Source of the DNA: Neobacillus cucumis
GTDB taxonomy: Bacteria > Bacillota > Bacilli > Bacillales_B > DSM-18226
Length of the DNA: 64,000 nt
Direction: 5' to 3'
Assembly: GCF_023715505.1 (NCBI RefSeq)
Contig: NZ_JAMBOH010000005.1
Location: forward strand, 124,001 to 188,000
Shown in pieces: positions 57,508 through 64,000 of this stretch. How positions within the stretch are numbered: the stretch's first letter is position 1; each line of letters starts with the position of its first letter. A program made the position numbers and the translations under genes. The notes under the pieces are model-generated. The model did not search any database. It saw nothing but the letters and a program-made list of their open reading frames with translations, and had not been told where the DNA came from.

Positions 57508-59589
57508 TTATTCTGCCGTTGTGTCAGTCGCTGTGTCCGTAGTTGTACCAGTATTGGTTTCTGAAGTTGTTTCTGAAGTTGTTTCTGATGTTGATTCTGT
57601 TGTAGTTTCTGAATCTACATCTGAATAGTTTTTATTTTCATCGATAATCACCTTGTTATCACGAATGACTTTGTAACCGGCCTTCTTGCCATATGGAATC
57701 ATTAATTTAATTTGCCTTTTCGTATTTTCCGTAATATAAAAGGTATCAGCAGGTTCAGTCATACTGTGGTTCATATCCTCAATATAAATGTTCACAAGTT
57801 GTTTCTGACCTAGCTCCCCTGGTACAACTGGCTCATAAGGAATGGTTAATTCAATAATCACTTCTTTAGGCGGTTTATCTTCTTTCCCCTTTGAAATGAC
57901 TACCTTAACCTTGTCACCTTTTTCTAATTCAGTCCCTGCAGCTGGATTCTGAGAAATTACCATTCCAGCAGGAACTTTTTCATCGTATTTTTCCTCAGCT
58001 GCATCTAAGGATAGACCTACCAAGGAGGCGTAGTCTTGTGCCATTTTTAAATTGTATTGAGTTAAATCTTTCAAGACAATTTTTTCCGGCCCTTTACTGA
58101 CTTCAAATTCAAGGATTGTTTCTTCTGGAATAACCTTTTCTCCGCCGGATGGATCTTGACTAAGAATTGTCCCAGGTTCGCTGTCATCCGTTTGTTCCAT
58201 TTTTTTTATATCTTTAAATCCTTGCTCTTCAAGTAAACGAATAACATCCTCATACTGCCTTCCAACATAATCGGATAATTCATATTTCTCTTTACCTGTA
58301 CTGACATAAATGGTTATCTTTGAATTTTCTTTTACAGCACTTCCACTTTCAGGGACAGTCTTTATTATATTCCCCGCTTTTACATTTTCATCCGTAATTT
58401 CAACTTGATTACCGGCTGCTAATCCGTTTAACTTAAGTTTGGAAATCCCATCATCTAAGGTCATCCCGCTTATGTCTGGTACTTTTACATCTTTAGGAGC
58501 TAACAAACTTGGTAAAAAGGTAAAAGTTAATATAGCAAGAATGACTAGAACAAAAAAAGTAGATATTAAAACAATCGGCCACTTTTTCCGCTTTTTTGTG
58601 TTTGTTTTTCCTTTATTCGACGTATCTTTCTGGTTATTCGCTGTTTTTTCATTACTATGGACCATTGTTTCATCCAAATTTTTTAAGGGTTGGTGATTTG
58701 TGATAACTGGAATTGCTTTTGTAGCATCATCATCGACTGGAATGGTAAACTTCAATTCATCCATTCGCTCTGGATTAAGGGCCGTACGCAGATCGTCCTC
58801 CATTTCATCTACACTATTATAACGATGAAAGGGGTCCTTTGCGGTAGCCTTTAAGACAATATTCTCAACACTTTGCGGGATGTTTGGATTCCATCTTCTG
58901 ACAGAAGGGGTTTCCGACTGAAGGTGCTTTAGAGCAATCGACACCGCTGACTCCCCAGAAAATGGAAGCCTGCCTGTCAATAGTTCAAACATGACGATCC
59001 CTAGTGAATAAATATCGGACTTTCCGTTAGCCATGCCACCTCGTGCTTGTTCAGGTGATAAGTAATGCACGGAACCTAAGACTGAATTAGTCTGCGTGAT
59101 ACTTGTTGCACTAAGTGCCATTGCAATACCAAAATCCGTGATTTTCACGTTACCTTCGTGGTCAACCAAAATATTATGCGGTTTTATATCACGATGGATA
59201 ATATGGTTTTGATGGGCATGCGAGATAGCTGACGTAAGCTGTCTCATAATTCCAATGGTATCTTCCACTCGAAGTGGTGAATTTTGCTGTATGTATTGTT
59301 TCAACGTCTGACCATCTACAAATTCCATCACAATATAATAAAGATCATTTTCTTCGCCAACGTCATAAATACTTACAATATTTGGATGTGCAAGACTTGT
59401 TGCTGATTGTGCCTCTCGGCGGAATCGGCGAATAAATTCTTCATCATTGGCAAAATCCAGTCGAAGCATTTTCACCGCAACATCTCGGTCAAGGATCATA
59501 TCATGGGCCAAGTAGACATTGGCCATGCCTCCTCCGCCAATCATATCCAATATTTTATAGCGGCCACTTAATCTTTTTCCAATCAACAT
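57508..59589 (-). CDS. prkC: PASTA domain Ser/Thr protein kinase PrkC
   Basis: PrkC senses muropeptides and cell wall state, and in spores triggers germination. The 693-residue protein has a kinase domain (1-270) with GGGGMANVY, K40 and HRDIKPHN, a linker, one membrane segment near 340-365, three PASTA repeats (about 370-565) and a further Ig-like domain. The last ~35 residues are an unusual Ser/Thr/Glu-rich tail. It is about 45 residues longer than B. subtilis PrkC. It follows prpC directly. Confidence 0.97.
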   Translation of the reverse strand: MLIGKRLSGRYKILDMIGGGGMANVYLAHDMILDRDVAVKMLRLDFANDEEFIRRFRREAQSATSLAHPNIVSIYDVGEENDLYYIVMEFVDGQTLKQYIQQNSPLRVEDTIGIMRQLTSAISHAHQNHIIHRDIKPHNILVDHEGNVKITDFGIAMALSATSITQTNSVLGSVHYLSPEQARGGMANGKSDIYSLGIVMFELLTGRLPFSGESAVSIALKHLQSETPSVRRWNPNIPQSVENIVLKATAKDPFHRYNSVDEMEDDLRTALNPERMDELKFTIPVDDDATKAIPVITNHQPLKNLDETMVHSNEKTANNQKDTSNKGKTNTKKRKKWPIVLISTFFVLVILAILTFTFLPSLLAPKDVKVPDISGMTLDDGISKLKLNGLAAGNQVEITDENVKAGNIIKTVPESGSAVKENSKITIYVSTGKEKYELSDYVGRQYEDVIRLLEEQGFKDIKKMEQTDDSEPGTILSQDPSGGEKVIPEETILEFEVSKGPEKIVLKDLTQYNLKMAQDYASLVGLSLDAAEEKYDEKVPAGMVISQNPAAGTELEKGDKVKVVISKGKEDKPPKEVIIELTIPYEPVVPGELGQKQLVNIYIEDMNHSMTEPADTFYITENTKRQIKLMIPYGKKAGYKVIRDNKVIIDENKNYSDVDSETTTESTSETTSETTSETNTGTTTDTATDTTAE
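57560..57612. repeat. short tandem repeat in the prkC 3' end
   Basis: A 12-nt unit read as GAAGTTGTTTCT on the plus strand is repeated with variation. It encodes the Ser-Glu-Thr-Thr repeats of the PrkC C-terminal tail and could change length by slippage. Confidence 0.65.
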
Positions 59590-60342
59590 CTAAACATCAT
59601 CCTCGCGTGTTTCAGAAAACTCAACAATAGCCAGTGTAATGTTATCCTCTCCGCCATTTTCATTTGCAAGTAAGATAAGGGTGTCTGCTTTTTGCTGTAA
59701 ATTCCCATCATTTTGCAATAGTTCCATCATCTCTGCTTCATTGACTTTATTGGATAAACCATCGGAACAAAGTAAAAGGATGTCTCCTTCTTCAAAAATA
59801 ATTGTCTTGATATCTATTTCGACTGTTTTTTCCGTCCCTAATGCCCGTAATAAAACATTCTTCCGTGGATGATGTTCGGCATCCTCTTTTGATATTTGTC
59901 CGGATCTAACTAGTTCATTAACAAGGGAATGGTCTTCGGTAATCTGTTTAAAGCCGGATTCGTTGAGCAAATAACCTCTGCTGTCACCAATATTGGCAAT
60001 GGTAGCAAAAGTGTCCGTGGTAATGGCAGCAACAATCGTTGTCCCCATCCCGTCACATTCAGAGTTATTGGTTGCATGGTCTAATAATAATAGATTGACC
60101 TTCTTAATTTGCTCCTTAAGCCAGCTCTCAGCATCACCGGCCGTATTAATCCCACTTGCTGCTTCCCATTTTGTTTTTAAAGCACTGATTGTCATCTCAC
60201 TTGCTACGTCACCAGCACGGTGACCGCCCATCCCATCGGCTACAATGGCGAGGCGGAAACCGTCCCTATTTCTAAATATACCACCTGCATCTTCATTATG
60301 AAGACGCACTCTCCCTCTATCTGTCTGGAATACGGCTTTCAT
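59590..60342 (-). CDS. prpC: PP2C-type protein phosphatase PrpC
   Basis: PrpC reverses phosphorylation by PrkC. The 250-residue protein starts MKAVFQTDRGRVRLHNED and has VADGMGGHRAGDVAS, NIGDSRGYL and LCSDGLSNKV, which hold the metal-binding aspartates, and GGEDNITLAIV at the end. The ATG at 60342 follows GAGGTGAAGG. It lies 4 nt after rlmN and is adjacent to prkC. Confidence 0.97.
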   Translation of the reverse strand: MKAVFQTDRGRVRLHNEDAGGIFRNRDGFRLAIVADGMGGHRAGDVASEMTISALKTKWEAASGINTAGDAESWLKEQIKKVNLLLLDHATNNSECDGMGTTIVAAITTDTFATIANIGDSRGYLLNESGFKQITEDHSLVNELVRSGQISKEDAEHHPRKNVLLRALGTEKTVEIDIKTIIFEEGDILLLCSDGLSNKVNEAEMMELLQNDGNLQQKADTLILLANENGGEDNITLAIVEFSETREDDV

Positions 60343-60346
60343 CCCT

Positions 60347-61438
60347 TCACCTCGTCTCTTCCTTCCGCTCCTTTGCACGAAGTTGTCCACATGCTGCAGC
60401 AATATCTGACCCCTGCTCCCGGCGGATAGTTACATTAACACCTAAGTTTTTCAATGTTTTTTCAAAAGCAAATATTTTATCCCTTGGTGTACGAACATAA
60501 TCCCTTTCTGGTACATAGTTAACAGGAATTAAATTTACGTGACATTTTAGCCCTTTTAAGAGGGCTGCTAATTCTTCAGCATGTTCTGTTGAATCATTTA
60601 CACCACCAAAAAGGCCGTATTCAAAACTAATACGTCGACCTGTCTTATCGATATAATACCGTACTGCTTTCATTAAGTCATCAAGATTATATGCCTTATT
60701 AATTGGCATTAATCTAGAACGAAGTTCAGTATTTGGTGCATGCAGTGAAATGGCAAAATTAATTTGCGTATTTTCATCTGCAAATTGATAGATTTTTGGA
60801 ACGATTCCACTGGTCGAAACCGTAATATGGCGTGCTCCAATATTCAATGCTTTATCGTGATTGATAATTTTTAAAAAGGCTAACATGTTGTCGTAATTAT
60901 CAAACGGCTCGCCAATCCCCATGATGACCACAGAGTCTACCCGCTCCTCAGTTTCATCCAAGGCTTGTTGTACCTTGACAACTTGAGCAACAATTTCTCC
61001 TGCTTCAAGATGTCTTTTTAACCCACCGAGAGTCGAGGCACAAAAAGTACAGCCGATTCGGCAGCCTACCTGTGTCGTGACGCAAACCGAATTCCCATAA
61101 TCATGTCTCATAAGCACCGTTTCAATTGAGTAGCCATCATGAAGCTCAAATAAGAATTTAATGGTCCCATCTGTAGAAGTTTGCTGGATAATCGTATTCA
61201 ATGTAGTAATCTGAAAATGTTCATCAAGCTTTTCCCGCAGGCCCTTTGATAAATTGTTCATATCCTCAAAAGAGGTGATTCTTTTTTTATAGAGCCAATC
61301 GAAAATTTGCTCGGCACGGAATGACTTTTCACCATTCTCTGATAACCAGTTTTTTAATTCTTCCAGCTGAAGGGAGTAAATTGATTTTTTCTTAATGTCC
61401 ATTGTTGTTTTTGTCTCAGTTGTATTTAATTGTTCCAA
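60347..61438 (-). CDS. rlmN: 23S rRNA (adenine(2503)-C2)-methyltransferase
   Basis: RlmN is a radical-SAM enzyme that methylates A2503 of 23S rRNA and A37 of some tRNAs. The 363-residue protein has the CxxxCxxC cluster motif in [32 protein letters not shown] and the C-terminal cysteine in AACGQLR. I use the TTG at 61438 because AAGGTG lies just upstream; the ATG at codon 13 has no site. It is 4 nt before prpC. Confidence 0.97.
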   Translation of the reverse strand: MEQLNTTETKTTMDIKKKSIYSLQLEELKNWLSENGEKSFRAEQIFDWLYKKRITSFEDMNNLSKGLREKLDEHFQITTLNTIIQQTSTDGTIKFLFELHDGYSIETVLMRHDYGNSVCVTTQVGCRIGCTFCASTLGGLKRHLEAGEIVAQVVKVQQALDETEERVDSVVIMGIGEPFDNYDNMLAFLKIINHDKALNIGARHITVSTSGIVPKIYQFADENTQINFAISLHAPNTELRSRLMPINKAYNLDDLMKAVRYYIDKTGRRISFEYGLFGGVNDSTEHAEELAALLKGLKCHVNLIPVNYVPERDYVRTPRDKIFAFEKTLKNLGVNVTIRREQGSDIAAACGQLRAKERKEETR

Positions 61439-61458
61439 CTGTTACACCTTCTTTCTAT

Positions 61459-61492
61459 TGTCTAGCTCGAGCGCCCAGGCGCTTACGATTTT
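61459..61492 (-). repeat. interspersed repeat, minimal copy containing the rsmB stop codon
   Basis: On the minus strand it runs from GAAAATCGTAAGCGCC to GGGCGCTCGAGCTAGACA with almost nothing between. AGCGCC and GGCGCT can pair. The rsmB TAA stop (61483-61485) lies inside its left end. The same position in other copies reads GCGGAAGC. Confidence 0.7.
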
Positions 61493-62829
61493 CTTAAAAC
61501 AGCAATATAAAAACCATCGGAGCCAATATCCTGTGGAAAAATTTGCAAGTCAAAACCTGTAATTAATGGTTGAATTGCTTCAGGCATCCTGTTTTTAAAA
61601 GTGGTATCACCCTCGAACTCCGGATGATTCTCTAAAAACGTCTTAACTGTCTGTTCATTTTCTGCTTTATCTACTGTACAAGTACTATAGACAAGAATAC
61701 CGCCTTTTTTTAGGAGCGGGGTAACCGACTCTAATAGGTCTTGCTGAATACTGCTTAAACGTTCTATGTCTTGTTCAGTTTTGGTATATTTCATGTCAGG
61801 CTTTCTTCTCATTACCCCAAGTCCAGAACAAGGCGCATCGAGAAGTATTCGGTCGAATGATTCAAACTTGAACTTTTCCTGTAAATGTCTAGAATCTGCA
61901 ACACTTGTAATGATATTTGATAACCCTAATCGCTTGGCATTATCATTGATAAATCTTACTTTGTGCTGATGAAGGTCAACCGATATCACTTCACCCGTAT
62001 TTTTCATTTTTTCAGCAATATGGGTACTTTTCCCGCCCGGCGCTGCACATGCATCGAGAATATATTCATCTTCCATTGCACCCAATGCATAGGCAGCCAG
62101 CATTGAACTTTCGTCTTGGATGGTGAACATTCCATAATTAAAGGATATCGTCGAAGCTAGATTCCCTTTTAATGACCTGATTGCTTCTGGGATAATAGGA
62201 CTTTTCTCAATTTGAAATCCATCCTCTTCTAATAGGGAGACACACTCATCTCTAGAAATTTTGGTAAGATTGACTCTCGCCGTTTGCATTGGTGCAGTTA
62301 AATTAATTTCACACATTTCTTTCGTTTTATCATACCCAAATTGGTTAACCCATCTTGTAACAAGCCATACCGGGTGGCTGGTTTCAAGTGCTAATCTTTC
62401 AATTGGGTCGGCCACATCATTTAAGGATGGGAGCCCCTGCCGCTGGATATTTCTTAGCACGCCATTCACCAAACTGGCAATCCCTTTATGCCCGCGTTCT
62501 TTGGCAATTTCTACGGCTTCAAAAATAGCAGCCCGATCTGGTATTCGATCGAGATAAACCATTTGATAGAGAGTTACTCTAAGTAAATGATGGATCCAAT
62601 TGGCTAATTTTTTATTGTCTTTGATGAAAGGATGTAAGTAGAAGTCTAGGGCCATTCGTCTTTGCAATGTTCCATACGTTAGTTCTGTTAGTAATCCAAT
62701 ATCTACTGCGGATAATTGGTTTTTTTCAATGGTGCTGTTAAGAAGTAAATTGCTATAGGATTGGTTTTTTTCAATGGTCACTAAAAGATCCATTGCGATT
62801 GCACGTACATTTTTTTTCGTAGAGGTCAT
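61483..62829 (-). CDS. rsmB: 16S rRNA (cytosine(967)-C5)-methyltransferase
   Basis: RsmB methylates C967 of 16S rRNA. The 448-residue protein has a NusB-like N-terminal domain (about 1-145) and a Rossmann methyltransferase with LDACAAPGGKSTHIAE, LLDAPCSGLGVMRRKPD and the catalytic CTVDKAENEQ. The last two codons and stop lie in a repeat copy. An 18-nt exact repeat inside the N-terminal part doubles the peptide TIEKNQ. Confidence 0.97.
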   Translation of the reverse strand: MTSTKKNVRAIAMDLLVTIEKNQSYSNLLLNSTIEKNQLSAVDIGLLTELTYGTLQRRMALDFYLHPFIKDNKKLANWIHHLLRVTLYQMVYLDRIPDRAAIFEAVEIAKERGHKGIASLVNGVLRNIQRQGLPSLNDVADPIERLALETSHPVWLVTRWVNQFGYDKTKEMCEINLTAPMQTARVNLTKISRDECVSLLEEDGFQIEKSPIIPEAIRSLKGNLASTISFNYGMFTIQDESSMLAAYALGAMEDEYILDACAAPGGKSTHIAEKMKNTGEVISVDLHQHKVRFINDNAKRLGLSNIITSVADSRHLQEKFKFESFDRILLDAPCSGLGVMRRKPDMKYTKTEQDIERLSSIQQDLLESVTPLLKKGGILVYSTCTVDKAENEQTVKTFLENHPEFEGDTTFKNRMPEAIQPLITGFDLQIFPQDIGSDGFYIAVLRKS

Positions 62830-62830
62830 T

Positions 62831-63772
62831 TTATTCTCCTAGCTTACTGCCCAATGTAATTTTTGAACCAGCACCTCTTAAAAATTGTTCACTTTGCATT
62901 TTTGTTTTACCTGAAGGCTGTAGTTCAATAATTTTAATTGCTGTTTCATTTCCAGTTCCAACCGTGAAGCCATCTGATTCTATTTTTAAAATTGTCCCGG
63001 GATCACCCCTTAAACCAGCAACTTTTTCGGACTGCCAAATCTTTAAAACCTGACCATCCATGGTCGTAAACGCAACTGGCCATGGGTTTAACCCGCGGAT
63101 ATGGTTATAAATTTCCTCTCCCGCTTTTTCCCAATCAATCTTTTCCTGTTCGCGTTTAATGTTGGTGGCAAATGTCGCTTCTGCCTCGTTTTGGGGCTTA
63201 GGGGTAAGACGACCTGCCAATAAAAGAGGCAGGGTTTCCGATAACAGGTCAGCCCCAGCTTTACTTAACTTTTTAAAAAGAGTCCCAACATTATCATCAT
63301 CGCTAATTGGTACTTCTACACTCGTTAAGATATCACCAGCATCCAATTTCTCGACCATATACATAATGGTGACGCCAGTCTTCTTTTTCCCTTGCATAAT
63401 CGCATAATGGATTGGCGCACCGCCGCGAAGTTCAGGTAACAAGGAAGCATGAACATTAATGCAGCCGAATTTTGGAGCATCTAACAGTTTCTTAGGTAAA
63501 ATTTGCCCAAAAGCAGCTGTTATAATTAAATCTGGCTTTAATGCTAAAATTTTGGCGAGCTCCCCTTCTTGGCGAATCTTTTCTGGTTGGTAGACCGGGA
63601 TACCGTGTTTGACCGCTTCAACTTTTACAGGGGGAGCAGTTAACACTTTCTTTCTCCCGACAGGCCGGTCAGGCTGAGTTACTACTCCTATCACCTCATA
63701 ACCATCTTTAATGATTTGCTGTAAAACAGGCACTGAAAAATCTGGGGTACCCATAAAAACTATTTTGGTCAT
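62831..63772 (-). CDS. fmt: methionyl-tRNA formyltransferase
   Basis: Fmt formylates the initiator Met-tRNA. The 313-residue protein has [32 protein letters not shown] with the catalytic His and [13 protein letters not shown], and a C-terminal tRNA-binding domain with [12 protein letters not shown]. Its ATG overlaps the def stop codon (ATGA), and it is one nt from rsmB. The three are one transcript. Confidence 0.98.
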   Translation of the reverse strand: MTKIVFMGTPDFSVPVLQQIIKDGYEVIGVVTQPDRPVGRKKVLTAPPVKVEAVKHGIPVYQPEKIRQEGELAKILALKPDLIITAAFGQILPKKLLDAPKFGCINVHASLLPELRGGAPIHYAIMQGKKKTGVTIMYMVEKLDAGDILTSVEVPISDDDNVGTLFKKLSKAGADLLSETLPLLLAGRLTPKPQNEAEATFATNIKREQEKIDWEKAGEEIYNHIRGLNPWPVAFTTMDGQVLKIWQSEKVAGLRGDPGTILKIESDGFTVGTGNETAIKIIELQPSGKTKMQSEQFLRGAGSKITLGSKLGE

Positions 63773-64000
63773 TCACTTTCTACTCCTTTTAACTCTTCAT
63801 CCTCAAGATATCTTGAAACTTTTGTGGTAAATAGAATACCGTCGAGATGGTCAATCTCATGTTGAACAGCTCTGGCTAAGAAACCTTCGGCCTCAAACGT
63901 ATACTCTCTTCCTTTTCGGTCAAAAGCTCGAATCTTCACATAATTAGGTCGTGTAACCTCGCCATATAGTCCGGGAAAGCTGAGACAGCCTTCCGGGTCC
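63769..64000 (-). CDS. def: peptide deformylase (partial, cut by window edge)
   Basis: Peptide deformylase removes the formyl group from new proteins. The visible C-terminal 76 or so residues contain the metal-binding EGCLS (motif 2) and HEIDHLDG (motif 3, HExxH class); the N-terminal part including motif 1 is beyond position 64000. It is coupled to fmt by a 4-nt ATGA overlap. That it is complete in the genome is presumed. Confidence 0.95.
   Translation of the reverse strand, partial: DPEGCLSFPGLYGEVTRPNYVKIRAFDRKGREYTFEAEGFLARAVQHEIDHLDGILFTTKVSRYLEDEELKGVESE

Overview
This window is a core-genome segment of a low-GC, endospore-forming member of the Bacillaceae. The evidence is gene content and gene order that follow the Bacillus subtilis rpsO-to-def region, a 27-codon spoVM, codY, fapR, polC, smc and prkC/prpC, and strong AGGAGG-type ribosome binding sites. 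I cannot name the genus from the sequence alone. Almost every gene is on the minus strand, so transcription runs from high to low coordinates; rpmB is the only plus-strand gene.

In transcription order (high to low) the layout is as follows. 54.6-64 kb: def (partial)-fmt-rsmB-rlmN-prpC-prkC-rsgA-rpe-thiN-spoVM, covering formyl-Met handling, rRNA methylation and the PASTA kinase/phosphatase pair. 48.1-54.5 kb: divergent rpmB, then yloU-fakA, sdaAB-sdaAA and recG. 43.1-48.0 kb: the fatty-acid operon fapR-plsX-fabD-fabG-acpP, with a visible FapR operator on its promoter, then rnc. 33-43 kb: smc-ftsY, ylxM-ffh, rpsP-khpA-ylqD-rimM-trmD, rplS and lepB, covering chromosome organisation, signal recognition particle and ribosome maturation. 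23.7-33 kb: rbgA-rnhB, sucCD, dprA, topA, trmFO. 18.7-23.5 kb: hslV-hslU-codY, rpsB-tsf. 12.6-18.4 kb: pyrH-frr, uppS-cdsA-dxr-rseP. 0-12.4 kb: polC, then the rimP-nusA-rnpM-ylxQ-infB-ylxP-rbfA-truB-ribF translation/transcription operon, and rpsO.

Compared with the B. subtilis order, several blocks are absent at their usual positions: the flagellar/chemotaxis cluster between codY and rpsB, the flhB-like ylqH with ylqG between rnhB and sucC, xerC (codV) between trmFO and hslV, and proS between rseP and polC. The first two fit loss or relocation of motility genes.

The feature not explained by the genes is an interspersed intergenic repeat family. About fourteen copies, from ~25-nt remnants to a ~330-bp composite, share a GCGGAAGCGCC left end and a GGCGCTGGAGCTAGACA-like right end. 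Full copies carry a long central hairpin whose two arms change together between copies while an internal loop and the terminal loop stay similar. G-U pairs fall on one strand, which suggests an RNA-level structure. Several copies begin at or inside the stop codon of the upstream gene. Other regulatory signals seen include a CodY-like box upstream of sucCD, leaders before rpsO, rplS and rpsB, eight well-spaced promoters, and many intrinsic terminators.
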